A stretch of DNA of 64,000 bases from Canna indica (Eukaryota > Streptophyta > Magnoliopsida > Zingiberales > Cannaceae), in the NCBI GenBank assembly GCA_034359265.1, contig CP136892.1:80964001-81028000 (forward strand), written 5' to 3'. This document shows, piece after piece, positions 1 through 10,721 of the stretch (position 1 is its first letter; each line of letters begins with the position of its first letter). Below the pieces are notes generated by a model. It did not search any database. It was given only the letters and a program-made list of their open reading frames with translations, and was not told the origin of the DNA. The position numbers and the translations under genes are program-made.

Positions 1-1276
1 CATTCGAAACCGAATGGATCTCAAAAAGTTTCCCGGAATCTTCTGATCCTTCTCGGCTTGAAACCCCGCCCTTGGATTCGCCTTTGTAAGGTAAAACACT
101 TCAACCTTCATCAAGAACTTGCTTAAGAACAGAGGAGATGATTTCATGTTCTTTCAAAAGAAATGTCGATGATTTCATATCTTTGGTCATTGATTGATTC
201 TATTCTCCATTCTTGATTAACCATGCCGCGCATCTGTTCTCTTGAGTTCGAGGTTTTTGAGGTGTCTTAATATTTCAACCCCAGAAAAGATTATGGCTTC
301 TGTTCTTAAGCAAGCCGATGTGCCATCTTCTTCTGAACGATAACTAGTCTGTGCTTGGTACTCTCTCGTTATATCTCGTCTCCGATTGATCTTGTTGTTT
401 TTGACATTTTGTTGATGCGCATTTTGATGATTTCTTGACGCCAGTCATCGATTCAATTCTCCGTGCTTCATTAACCATGCTGCGGTATGTTATTTTGAGT
501 TAAGGGTTTTGGATTCTTCTTTTAATTGACTAAATAAGATATAGATCTCTTCTGTTCTTAAGCTGGTCGATGTTCCATCTTCTGAGCACTAACTACACTC
601 TGCACTTTAATCTTTTGTTATATCTCGTCTCCGATTGATTTTGTTGTTTCTGGCTTTTTCTTGATGTGCAAGTAGATGATTTCTTTTCTCCGGTCGTTTG
701 ATTCTATTCTCCATACTTGATTAACCATGATATGGATATGCTCTCTTGAGTTCGGGTTTGCCCTACTTTTCTCTTTGCATTTGTTCTCTTTGAAATGGGC
801 CTTCTCTTAAACATCATATTTCCTTTTCCAATGTAGTTATTGCTGAAACAGGAAATATAAGTTTGAGTTGTATGCAGAAGAGTATGAGATACCTCAGACC
901 TTGCACTGATATCATAGCATTAATCCTTTAGATTGACTTAAAAACTTAAAATAGGTTTGACTTGATCTTATTACGGTAAGGATGTTTATTGACTTGAAGT
1001 TATTGGACATGTCCCCTACAGCCTACTCCAAAAGTTTGGTTTTATTGTATGAATAGATTTTATTTTTCTGAGTTCAAGACTTTCATCATGAGTGAAGTAA
1101 GCAACAAAGTTGTACTTGTTTTTCATTGTTGTTGCAACTCGAAAAATCTTTTTGGTTTCAGAAAATGGAAGCACTGATAAGGGTGTATGAGCTAATTGTT
1201 GGTTAGTTCAAGTATATTTCTGTAGTTCAGAAGGGTACTTCTGTAATGGTTGAAATTCTTGGTAATAATTGAATAG
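1..1276. repeat. Three tandem ~250-bp units and unassigned AT-rich DNA
   Basis: Units at about 165-424, 425-672 and 673-775 (the last one cut short) share a fixed order of landmarks: a TTGATTAACCATG-like block, a CTGTTCTTAAGC block, a TATATCTCGTCTCCGATTGA block, and a GATGATTTCTT end. A fourth, isolated unit lies at about 8790-9010, directly in front of a second gag fragment, so the unit belongs to the same repetitive family as the copia gag. From 776 to 1276 I see nothing recognisable. No host gene is supported here. Confidence 0.7.
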
Positions 1277-1525
1277 TGAACTGATACTTGCTAACCTTTC
1301 TGTTAAGTAGTGTTGCTTGGAGTGGTGCACAGTTATCACTGCCTTTCTATAGCATTCAATGTACTAATTTTTATTTGGTCTTTTTATTTTCAAATAATTT
1401 GAATACATTTTCTCTTTATTTTGGTGTTCCTCTACATCTTCTCTTAATTTCATCCATTGCCTCCGTTGAAGTATTTCTGATTCAGGATACAGATCTGTGG
1501 GTTCCTAGTATTTGATTCTGCCAAC
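1277..1525 (+). repeat. LTR-like direct repeat, left copy
   Basis: This block is repeated at 2972-3170. Both copies contain AGTTATCACTGCCTTT, then TCTTAATTTCATC, AAGTATTTCT and a GATCTG/GATTCCT end. Directly after it comes TAGTATTTGATTCTG (1506-1520), which resembles the TGGTATCAGAGC primer-binding site of plant copia elements (complement of tRNA-iMet). It is therefore probably the right part of a decayed 5' LTR. The outer LTR edge could not be found. Confidence 0.55.
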
Positions 1526-2845
1526 ATGTGGGATCAAGACTTCTATGTTCCTTTGAGAATTCCTTTGTTTAGTGGCTCAAATTATCATATTTGGCGTGTA
1601 AGGATGGAAACATTTCTAAAGGCTTTTGATTTATGGGATTTTGTGGAAATTGGATACGAAGACTTAGATGAGACAGAACAAATGACTACTGATGCACAAA
1701 TAAATGAGTTAAGAAAGAAGAAACAGAAGGATGCTAAGACATTGTGCATTATCCATCAAGCATTAGATGATGCAGTATTTCCTAGAGTTATGGGTGCTCG
1801 TACATCTAAAGAGGCCTGGAATTTACTTCAGCGGGAGTATCAAGGATCAATTAGAATAAAATTACTGTTGCTGTCAGCAGAGTTTGAAGATTTTCAGATG
1901 AATGAAAACGAGACAGTTCAGGAATTTATTTCAAAGGTGTCAAACACAGTAAATCAAATCAGAGCTTTGGGAGAAGACTTGAAGGAGCAAAAGGTTGTTG
2001 AGAAAGTGTTAAGAAGCCTTCCCCAGAAATTTGATCATGTGGTCACTGCAATTGAGTACTCAAAAGATTTGACCAACTATACCTTAATTGAATTAATGAA
2101 TTCTCTACAAAGACATGAGCTAAGATTGAATAGATTTACAGTATGCTCTTACTGTGGTAAGAACAATCACACAGAAGAGAATTGTTGGAACAGAGCTAGG
2201 CAAGGGCAAAATAAAAGCAAAATACAGTGTAACAACTGTAAAAAATTTGGTCATATAGCAAGGTTCTGCAATCAAAGAGAACGAGCAAACTGTTTTGAAG
2301 ATGAGGAAGTGCATAGTGAGAATCTGTTTGTTGCAAATCAGGCTGATGATATCTGGTATCTAGACAGTGGTTGTAGTAACCACATGACAGGAAATAAGAA
2401 CTATTTTGTTGAAATTAAGAAGTCTATTAAAGCTCATGTAACCATGGGAAACAATCAGCAAGTCCAGGTGGAAGGTATTGGTGTTATTGCTGTTAACACT
2501 AAGGCTGGCAAAAAGTATATACACGATGTCATGCTTGTGCCAGGTTTAACACAGAACTTCATCAGTCTTGGGCAGTTGTTGCAGGAGGGATATGAGGCTG
2601 AATTTGGAGAGAATGAATGCAGAATTTATTCTGAAAGCAAAAAACATATGATATATTCAGTGAAGATGACAGAAAACAAAATGTTTCCCATCTTATTTTC
2701 AGAAGTGAATGTGCATGCCTTCAGTATTGTAAGAAAAAATATTTTGCTTTGGCATAAAAGATTTGGGTACTTAAATCTTGACAGTCTGAAGCAGTTGCAC
2801 AAAGAAAACATGGTAGCTGGGTCGTGTGTATGGCAAGCACCATAG
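1526..2845 (+). CDS. Ty1/copia gag-protease ORF, truncated polyprotein
   Basis: A 439-residue open frame from a copia-type retrotransposon. Residues about 8-200 match the DUF4219/UBN2 gag region (LFSGSNYHIWR at the start). Two CCHC zinc knuckles follow at about residues 208-248 (CSYCGKNNHTEENC and CNNCKKFGHIARFC). An aspartic-protease motif LDSGCSNHMTG lies at about residue 279. A GAG-pre-integrase segment (LLWHKRFGYLN) lies near residue 405. The frame ends just where the integrase should begin, so integrase, reverse transcriptase and RNase H are missing. The ATG sits 6 bases after a primer-binding-site-like sequence, as expected for gag. A shorter relative lies at 9011-9307. It is a transposon remnant, not a host gene, although the long open frame is striking. 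Confidence 0.88.
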   Translation: MWDQDFYVPLRIPLFSGSNYHIWRVRMETFLKAFDLWDFVEIGYEDLDETEQMTTDAQINELRKKKQKDAKTLCIIHQALDDAVFPRVMGARTSKEAWNLLQREYQGSIRIKLLLLSAEFEDFQMNENETVQEFISKVSNTVNQIRALGEDLKEQKVVEKVLRSLPQKFDHVVTAIEYSKDLTNYTLIELMNSLQRHELRLNRFTVCSYCGKNNHTEENCWNRARQGQNKSKIQCNNCKKFGHIARFCNQRERANCFEDEEVHSENLFVANQADDIWYLDSGCSNHMTGNKNYFVEIKKSIKAHVTMGNNQQVQVEGIGVIAVNTKAGKKYIHDVMLVPGLTQNFISLGQLLQEGYEAEFGENECRIYSESKKHMIYSVKMTENKMFPILFSEVNVHAFSIVRKNILLWHKRFGYLNLDSLKQLHKENMVAGSCVWQAP

Positions 2846-2965
2846 ATAATATATGTTCCATCTGGAAACACATGGAGAGCTCCTAATCTGCTCATGTTGA
2901 TACTTGTTGACATTTATGGACCAATTCAGACTTCTTCAGTAATTGTAGAAAGTATAGAGTGGTGT
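2846..2965 (+). pseudogene. Degenerate start of copia integrase
   Basis: After the stop of the gag-protease frame the sequence still encodes copia integrase features in shifting frames: a VYGKHHR-like motif before a stop, then WRAPNLL and VDIYGPIQTSS in another frame, which correspond to the conserved GKxHR and D-x-GP-x-xTSS region. At least one stop and one frameshift separate them. Homology ends about where the right-hand LTR-like repeat begins, so the rest of pol was deleted. Confidence 0.65.
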
Positions 2966-2971
2966 ATCACT

Positions 2972-3170
2972 TGTGAACTGATAGCTTCTGTTAGGTAAGT
3001 GTCACTAGGAGTGTTTGTACAGTTATCACTGCCTTTATATAGCCATGTAGTTCTCCTGTTGTTGGTGTTCTTCTGCATTTTCTCTTAATTTCATCTTTTG
3101 CCTCACTTTTAAGTATTTCTAATTTCATGATATAGATCTGAAGATTCCTGGTATCTGATTCCGTGGACAT
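2972..3170 (+). repeat. LTR-like direct repeat, right copy
   Basis: Second copy of the block at 1277-1525. It also ends in a primer-binding-site-like TGGTATCTGATTC (3149-3161). A normal 3' LTR is not followed by a primer-binding site, so this looks like the 5' end of another element in tandem, or like a rearranged copy. Confidence 0.5.
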
Positions 3171-3343
3171 TAGTGTACACATAAGTATTTGGTTTCCTAA
3201 AGAAATTAGGAAGACAATGGGTCATATATTCTGAAATCACTTTCTTCGTTATTCTAGAAAAATAGATGTTGGTTATCTGTATTTCTATCAAGCATTTTAC
3301 ATGAAATCAAGCCAGCCTGACCTCTCTTAATTTTAATCAGTAA

Positions 3344-3551
3344 TGGCATATTTGATTCATAGGATAAAAGAATATGATAAAGGATAAATTAATATTCATT
3401 GATTGTTTATTGTATGAATTAAAAAAAATTGAGAATAAAAGAATATACAATTGATATTATATTCAATGTACATCGGATTTAAAAAAATCATCTTCAATTC
3501 TCTCTTATTTATTATCTAATTTAATTCATATTTAATGAAGCAAACATATTA
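3344..3551. mobile_element. Tourist-like (PIF/Harbinger) MITE, copy 1
   Basis: About 208 bp with imperfect inverted ends (TGGCATATTTG on the left; CAAACATATTA on the right) flanked by TAA at 3341-3343 and 3552-3554. The internal sequence is shared with copies at 21972-22150 and 46684-46902, including the block ACATCGGAT near the middle. It has no coding capacity. The 3-bp TWA target site is typical of PIF/Harbinger. Confidence 0.75.
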
Positions 3552-3554
3552 TAA

Positions 3555-4451
3555 TTGATTTCTTATTTTTTCCACCACCGTTTTGATAAATGTTATATAA
3601 GTGATATTTTCCTTTATGCTAGATACTAATGGTGAAAAAATCTGAAAGTTTATGAATGGTGTCACATGCTACCTTCCTCCTTTAGGCCCTATTACGATAG
3701 AATAGGATAACTTTAAACAACCGATTCTTATACAGTGTTTTGGATCATTATATTATGGTTGTATAACTTATAGGGCATTGAACTATTGATGTATAATATT
3801 ATATGAATGTAGATGTAGTTTTTAGGGTGGATAATAAAAGTATATATTTATAAGTTTGTAGGGTTGCAACAATGCTTGGGCCGCTGCAACAACTACCTCT
3901 TTTCCTTGTCTCGTGTCCTCTACAATAAAATAAATATTAGTTTCTTTTATTATAATAATAATTATTAAATTATTTACTAGACGACACTCGTGGCTCGTGA
4001 AGGGAATAAAACCATCGATATGTCAGGCGAGGGATCCCTCGACTAATGTCATTCGGTTCTAGTATATCATTCGAGAGGCACCTTGCCACTTGTCCGATGC
4101 TCAGATGTCGACCAATGAATCTCATATCTCTTGCAACATCCATATGGGACCATGACCATTTAGAAAGGCCATGAGTGTCATGCGGTCCCCTTTCACCTGC
4201 GACAATCAAACAACATAGCATACGTTGAGAAGTCACTAATTGTTCACAACAACGTAGTCCTCAAGTTGAAATTTTATTTTTGATGAATATTATAAGTGAT
4301 GACTCTGTCGACCCACAATTTCTTTAAATCGTCAATATAACGATAGAAGGAACACGTCTAATTCTTTTATTGGTCCCCTTGGTTCATGGATTATCAATTT
4401 ATCATTATATTAATTGTCAAACTTCATGTTTTTTTTGCTATTAACCTTGTA
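3555..4451. other. No gene seen, AT-rich
   Basis: This intergenic stretch has a somewhat less AT-rich patch around 3970-4240. The short open frame there, on the minus strand, encodes nothing I recognise. No RNA gene was seen. Confidence 0.5.
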
Positions 4452-4461
4452 ATATATATTT

Positions 4462-4911
4462 GGGTAAATTACACTAATCTCCCCTGAGGTTTAGTAAAAT
4501 TACACTGGTCTTTCCTATATTTGTTCAGGTGACACTCACCTCTCCTGTACCTAACAGTGTTAAATGGAGTCCGTTAGTAAGGTGATTTCTCTCTTAACCC
4601 TTGTTGAAAAATTATTAAAATACATGCATAAAATAATTGAATAAATATTTTTAAAATAAAATTTTTGAGAGAAATAAAAATGACATAAGTGTATTTTTAT
4701 CATTTAAAATAAGAAAAATTATAAATATTTCAAAAATATTATTAGTAAGCATGTGCAAGGCACATGATAGACACTCCACTAACAGTTTTCGTTAGTAGAG
4801 GAGATTGTGTAATCTTTTACAAAACTCAGGAGGGTTACAAGACAAAATTACAAATAGAGGGGATGTCAGTGAAATTTCACTAAACCTCAAGGGAGGCCAG
4901 TGTAATTTATC
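4462..4911. mobile_element. Mutator-like MITE with long inverted ends
   Basis: About 450 bp. The left end starts GGGTAAATTACACT followed by CTCCCCTGAGGTTTAGT; the right end is its inverted counterpart (ACTAAACCTCAAGGGAGG then AGTGTAATTTATC). The 10 bp ATATATATTT occur on both sides (4452-4461 and 4912-4921), consistent with a 9-10 bp MULE target duplication, though the motif is AT-rich and partly expected by chance. GGGTAAATTACAC ends are common in plant MULE MITEs. Confidence 0.7.
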
Positions 4912-5049
4912 ATATATATTTTAATTAATAAAATTATAAAAAATAAATAAATAAAAAATTGTTGGGGGCAGCTACCTATCCCTAGCCGGTGAGAGATGTG
5001 TCGCGCCACGCGAGAGATGCCCCAATCGGTCAAAACCCTAGTCGTCGCC

Positions 5050-5051
5050 CC

Positions 5052-5079
<28 letters not shown>
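5050..5079. repeat. (GA)n microsatellite
   Basis: About 14 uninterrupted GA units beside a GC-richer patch. Confidence 0.9.
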
Positions 5080-5082
<3 letters not shown>

Positions 5083-5312
5083 GTTGATGGATCACACGCG
5101 GGTTGAAATATTCGATTTATGACGATTTTGTGACGACAAAGAAGCAGTCGCAAAATGTGGTCGTGACACAGTCATCTTGTCGTTGCTAAGTATTTAATTC
5201 TACGACAACCGACTCTGCAGGCGTCGTGCTATCACAACTGTTTGGACAGTGCGACGACCATTCTCAGCGATCGCAGAATTGTTATATTTGCGATCGCTTC
5301 ATTCGTTGTCGC
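5080..5312. other. Decayed DNA-transposon end (CACTA-like?)
   Basis: The sequence is rich in short motifs such as GCGACGAC, TGTGACGAC and GCGATCGC in both orientations, as seen in subterminal regions of plant CACTA elements. The same flavour resumes after the inserted element at 7657. No terminal CACTA motif or target duplication was found, so the class is a guess. Confidence 0.35.
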
Positions 5313-5637
5313 TAGGGGTGAGCAACGGTCCAATTTAGTTATTAATCGAACTGAACCGAACCAAAAAAATCTTAACTGTTTACTGAACCGAAAAAAATTC
5401 GATTAATTTGGTTCGGTTAACCGAATTTTTAGTTCGGTTCGATTAATTTACCAAATTAGCCGAAAAAATTAAAAAAATAATCATTTTTTTTTAAAAAAAG
5501 ATTACATTTGCTAAGACTCAAACCCAAGCAACCTAGCTCCATTTTTATACCTCTAGTCTCTAACCATCTTAGCAAACTCCATTATCAACTTATTTCTAAC
5601 TAACACATATTATATAGACAATCGAATATAAAATAAA

Positions 5638-7455
5638 GAGTAAATACCTCAAAAAAATATAAACTTTGGATATTTTCTCATTTTTAGTATAAACTTTTTT
5701 CGTTAGTAAGAAAATATATGAACTATCATTCTGTTATCCCGTTTAGCATACATCATCATTTCTGACGATTTTGGCTGATGTGTCACTTAACGGAGAATAC
5801 GTGATAAATTTTATCCTACATGAATTTATTATTTTATTATTTTAATCAATTTTATTATTAAAAAATTATTAATATTTTATTATATCAACTCCATCTCTTT
5901 TCTCCTCTTTTATCTTCCTGCCGACGTCATTCTCCTCCATAATCGGCGGTGGGCCCACGGCTGCAGCATCGCTTCTATCATCTTCGTCAAGGACCCGAAT
6001 GGCGTCACCGTCTTGGGAGAGATATGCATTGAATCCAAAAGGAGGGGGGTTTCCAACAACCTAGAAGGATCGAAGTCGTAGCGGTCCTGTGTCGGGATCC
6101 ATGACTTGGACAAAGAGCTTCCACTCTGGGTAGTTTTCGACGGCGAAGGAGTCATGGAGATCCTGGGTCGCTTGGCTATGGTTCTTCCCGTCGACGACTA
6201 TGGCTTCGTCCTCTAGCAAGCACTTGACGCCACACGTGGGCTTCCAGTGGAACTTCACGTAGGCAAGCACTTGGAACTTCACGTAAGCAAGCACTTGACC
6301 CCACAAGTGGGCTTCCAGTGGAACTTCACGTAGTTGACCTTCCCTTTCTTGTTGACGCCAAAGCCCTCCATGTGGCGGTAGTTGGTGGGCACGCCGATGT
6401 CATCGAAGAGGAAGAAGAAGGTGTGGAGGCTCTCCTGGACATGGGACTTGGGGTTCGGCTTGAATGCATGGATCACATTCGGGAACTTGAACTTGATGAC
6501 GTCACGAATGAAGAAGACGGGGAAGTTGTTCCCCAACAGATCCCAGTTTCCCTGCTGCTAGATACCATTAGAACGGAGGAGGAGGAGAGACCTCTCTGTG
6601 TGTAGAACTAGACGGCGAAGCCACGGGGGTCTTTGATGGTCTCAGGGCTGCTGCGCTCGTGGATGACGGTGGAGAAGCAGACGATGACCGGAGTTTGGAC
6701 GTCGGGCGCGCAGAGGAAGTCAGCGCAGGTGAGGTGGGTAACGTCGTGGGTGCACTCGAAGAAGCCCTTGGCGCCGCGGGCGGGACCGCTACGACACGGA
6801 GGACATCAACGCTTGTATCATCTTCGTTTTGCTCCCGCCTACGCCGGAAGCGGGTTGCGAGTGGGAGTTGTAGCCATTCTCGTCGTCGGCAGAACTACTA
6901 GGGAGGCGGTCCTCGTTGTCACCGGTGGCAGCGCCCTCGTCGCCACACCTTGCCGGCGGCATCCTCGAAGTTGAGCATCACGCCCTTGATGGCGGCGGCG
7001 GCCTACTGCTTCAGCGAGAAGTGCTTCCTGCTTTCGGCGCGGGCTGCACACCGCTTGCTCTGCTGCAGTTCGTCGTGGTCGGTGTGCTTGCGGAGCTGCC
7101 CCTCAAAATCGATGACGATGCGGCTAGGTTCGAGGCGGCGTAGTCGTAGATGCAGCCGTCCTCATTCAACAGTTGGTGGCGGCGGCGGTCGGAGTGGGTC
7201 ATGGCGTCGGTGACGCCATTCAGGTCCTCGACGAAGATGATGGAGACGATGCTACATTGTGGAGTCCACCAACCAAATCCACCGCCGATGATGGAGGAGA
7301 ATGGCGTCGACTGGAAGACGAAGAGGGAAAGAGAGACGGAGTTGATAAAATAAAATATTAATATTTTTTTAATAATAAAATTGATTAAAATTATAAAATT
7401 TATGCTAAAAATAAAAAAATATTCAAAGTTAATATTTTTTTTTTTATATTTACTC
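5638..7455. mobile_element. Pack-MULE carrying catalase gene fragments
   Basis: About 1.8 kb flanked by the identical 9-mer TAAAATAAA (5629-5637 and 7456-7464), the Mutator target-site length. The long inverted ends begin GAGTAAATA and continue through the AACTTTG and TTTTTAG blocks. They match again further in, around 5925-6015 versus 7212-7302, where both encode the same CATCATCTTCGTC-type block in opposite orientation. The core is GC-rich, unlike the AT-rich ends, and contains fragments of a catalase gene on the minus strand. There is no transposase, so it is non-autonomous. Identity of the rest of the GC-rich core (about 6790-7200) is unknown; it may be a second captured gene. Confidence 0.8.
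6066..6781 (-). pseudogene. Captured catalase gene fragment
   Basis: Reading the minus strand from 6781, successive pieces match plant catalase (heme H2O2 dismutase of peroxisomes) in the right order: [39 protein letters not shown]; then [42 protein letters not shown]; then [38 protein letters not shown] and DFDP. The N-terminus and C-terminal third are absent. There are stops (one right after GFAV), frameshifts, a deletion after KSHVQE, and a small internal duplication of the [13 protein letters not shown] segment. Part of the 75-residue spacing near 6540-6605 looks like foreign or intronic sequence. It cannot make catalase. It lies inside the Pack-MULE and was presumably captured from a cellular catalase gene. 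Confidence 0.87.
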
Positions 7456-7657
7456 TAAAATAAATAATATTACACATTAGGATTTGAACTTAGGCGGTCA
7501 GGAGGCTTAAAGCTATTCTTAACTACTAAGGCAAATAGCAATATATAATATAATTTTTATTAGAGAATTTAGTTAATTCGATAAATTTGGTTCGGTTAAA
7601 TCGGTTTCGGTTCAATTTCGATGAATTAGAAAATTCTACTCACCCCTAGCTGTCACA

Positions 7658-8789
7658 AAAGAGCCATCACAAATTATAATATTTCTAATTGTGTTCGATC
7701 AATTAAGAAAGACAATTGTTTAATGTGTTTGGATCAAATAGAACATATTTTTCCTCGATTATATTGTACCTTCTAATCTATGTTAATAACAATATTTTCT
7801 TGACGCAACTTCTAATAGTCCACATTTTGTTAGATAAATGAGAAGATTGATAGACTTGACGAGCTTAAGTTTGGATATTCATTTTCTTTGAAGGGAGCAG
7901 TACTAAGATCCAGCGGAACGTACCCACTAAAAAATTTTCATTAGAAAAGTTTGATACGCCAAAGTTACACTTATTTGGAGGCAATATACATTCTAGAACA
8001 TATATTGTTTAAAAGAGCTATTTCAAAATTAAATAACTCTAATGTATTAGAGCTATTTTAATTAAGTCTCTAATATATTAAAAAATTTCGTCCAAAATTT
8101 ATAAATTTAAATTTAAATTTAAAATTTAAATATTAAAATTTTTTTGTCCAAAATATTTTGATAGACTCTAGCATATCTTTTATATCACATATATATTTTT
8201 TATAAATTAAAATTTATTTTTTATGATTAAAAAATTATTATAAATATTTGTGCAAAATCTATAATAACTTCATAATTTTTTAAAAAAATATTTGAATTTA
8301 TGAAATAATTTTTTAATAATACAAAAGATGTACTATGATCCAAAAAAATATTCTACATCAAAATATTTTATAATTTTTAATTTAAATTTAAATTTATAGA
8401 CTTGGTGCAAAAGTTTTTAATGTATTAGAGAATTTAAAAATATATTTTATATACTATAATATTTTATTTTTATCATGAAAAATATTTTATAAATTTAAAT
8501 TACTTTTTAATATTTTTTCAAAAGTTTTGACCAAAATTTATAATCAGTGACTTAGGTTAATAAGTATGAATTCACTCTATTTCGATTTTAAAAAAAACAA
8601 TCTCCAAAATTTAAATTTAAAAATTTTCTCTTTCTCGTAATCCGATTCTCAAAAATGACTAAATAAGAACATATGGCACGAAAGATTGTACACTGTCATC
8701 ATTATATACAACTTCCAAGATTTGCATGAGCATACATGACGGCTATATATACGGTGGCTATGAATCATTATATACAACTTTCAAGATGG
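7658..8789. other. No gene seen, very AT-rich
   Basis: Long runs of AAATTT-type sequence and poly-A/T. No open frame of interest, tRNA or clear repeat ends were seen. Confidence 0.6.
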
Positions 8790-9010
8790 CTATGCATGAG
8801 TTATCTGCCAGTCATTAATTCTATTCTCCATTATATATATACCATGCTGTGCATTTGTTGGCCGATGTGCCATCTTCTTCTGAACGATAACTGATCTGCG
8901 TTTGGTACTCTCTCTCTATATATATATATCTCGTCTCCAATTGATCATGTTGTTTTTGACATTTTATTGATGCGTATTTTGATGATTTCTTGTCGCCGGT
9001 CATCGATTCA
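8790..9010 (+). repeat. Fourth copy of the gag-upstream ~250-bp unit
   Basis: It matches the units at 165-775 (CCATCTTCTTCTGAACGATA, TATATCTCGTCTCC, GATGATTTCTTG, TCATCGATTCAAT). Unlike the first locus, it runs straight into gag coding sequence at about 9011, so about 800 bp including the LTR-like block is missing between them. Confidence 0.75.
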
Positions 9011-9307
9011 ATGCTATTTAGTTGCTCAATTTATCGTATTTGGCGTGCAAGGATGGAAAGAATTCTAAGGGCTTTTGATTTGTGGGATCTTGTGGTAACT
9101 GGATACGAAGAGTTAGACGAAACAGAACCAAGGACTACTGATGCACAAAGAAATGAGTTAAAGAAGAAGAAACACAAGGATGCTAAGGCGTTGTGCATTA
9201 TCCATCAAGCATTAACTGATTCATTATTTTATAAAGTTATGGGTGCTCGGACATCTAAAGAGACTTGGAATTTACTTTACCAGGAGTTTAACCGGAATTT
9301 GAGGTAG
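9011..9307 (+). pseudogene. Truncated copia gag fragment, second copy
   Basis: About 97 residues, roughly 70 percent identical by eye to residues 13-108 of the gag at 1526 (shared FDLWD, GYE, LDETE, TTDAQ, NEL, CIIHQAL, VMGARTSKE). It stops at TAG 9305-9307 in the middle of the UBN2 domain. The following sequence (about 9405-9475) again resembles the LTR-like block (TCTTAATTTCATCTGTTGCC, AAGTATTGCTGATT). Confidence 0.8.
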
Positions 9308-9479
9308 ATGTATTAGCGTGTAATATACAAATAAGTGTGTACTTCTGCTTACAAATAGGTCAATTTTGATTTGGTTTTTCGATTTCAATTATGGCTATGT
9401 TGTGTACTTCTGCATGTTGTCTTAATTTCATCTGTTGCCATTACTTTTTAAGTATTGCTGATTTATGATATTAGGAAAT

Positions 9480-10720
9480 AATAACATTTGCAGCCCAAAA
9501 GATTCGCAAATCATATTTGCTACTAAATCAATTTGTAGGATCTAATTTAAACAAATAGTAGGAAATAATTTATTTGGATGATTTAAATTTTTCTAATGGA
9601 AACAGTGTAAATATCAAAATATGGGGTGATTCAAGTTGAAAAATTTTGTCGGTGGAACTAACGAAGCAAAGCGTGTTTGGTTATCCTACTCTCGCTGGAA
9701 GGGAGGGTAGGAAGAGACAATTCTACCCCGAGACAATTCAAACTGTCTCTTTAACGTAATCTTCCTCACTTCCTTGCAGGAAGCCTAATAATTTACGCGA
9801 AGAGAATGGATCTCCGGCTATCTGACTATCTCGGTATTCTACATGTAGAAATGAAGTGAAATTGAATCAGATTGGACTTTCGAGAACTCAATAAATTGTA
9901 GATTTTTGTGTGCTAAACACGATTGTGTTGTTAGATTTTTGATCCGAGGTTGTTTTATAATTTATTTATTTTTTAGTATTATAAAGTAATTAAAAATTAT
10001 TAATTTATTTTGATAAATAATTAAAGAATATAAAATAATATTAAATTAAATTAATTATTGATTTAGAGTATAAAATAATATTATACTATGTCTGATCAAT
10101 TTTGATGAATTATTTTTGGTGTAAAATGATAAATTTATCATTTTATGTTGAACTTTTATTCATATTATTATTGGATTGATTTAAACTATTTTTTTAACCT
10201 ATCTTTGGCTAGATCGTAGGTTTCTCTGTTGCTTAGCGGCCATTACTTTCTCTTTCAATGCTTGTAGATCGATTTGTGCTTGAGATGGATTGTAGATCAC
10301 ACCTTTAAAATATTCATGCGAGCAATCGCTGCCACTTGAAGCGATAGATTTGGGCTCCTCTATCGTGTTTTATATTTTGTGCGTCGTCAATCTTTGCGAC
10401 AACTCATCTGTTGACGTCCCTATTTGACCCGATAAAAATTCAGGCTTGGGTCGACCCGGGGCACGACCCAACCCATTAGCACAATAACAAAAAAGAAAGA
10501 AATCTTAATTAATCTTCATTTTGAAAAAGATAACGAAAATAAACATGCTACTCTTTTTTTGACTCTGGTTGAACCTACATCCCTTAGCTCAGCATGCCCT
10601 GTAGTTGTCCGATCCTTATCGAGATAGCCTGGTACAATAACGAGCGGCCCAAGCACAATTTACCTTGTCGGGCCTGTGTTGGGTTATTGGGTTAGGCAAA
10701 ACTTGTGAGGTCTAGATATG
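9480..10720. other. No gene seen; possible transposon scraps
   Basis: AT-rich DNA. A GC-richer patch with GGTCGACCCGG and CGGCCCAAGC motifs around 10440-10700 resembles the subterminal region of hAT-type elements, but no paired ends were found. Confidence 0.4.
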
Positions 10721-10721
10721 A

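Larger units (their letters stand above)
5313..7648. mobile_element. hAT-type MITE interrupted by a Pack-MULE
   Basis: The ends are TAGGGGTGAG and its inverse CTCACCCCTA. Subterminal arrays of TTCGGTT/AACCGAA lie at 5330-5455 and 7580-7620. The flanking 8-mers GTTGTCGC (5305-5312) and GCTGTCAC (7649-7656) agree at 6 of 8 positions, like an aged hAT target duplication. Without the nested insertion at 5638-7455 and its duplicated 9 bp, the element would be about 0.5 kb and non-coding. Confidence 0.65.

Noticed and set aside
6318..7361. Many overlapping plus-strand open frames of 60-113 codons
   Set aside because: They are shadows of the GC-rich Pack-MULE core; the real similarity is to catalase on the minus strand.
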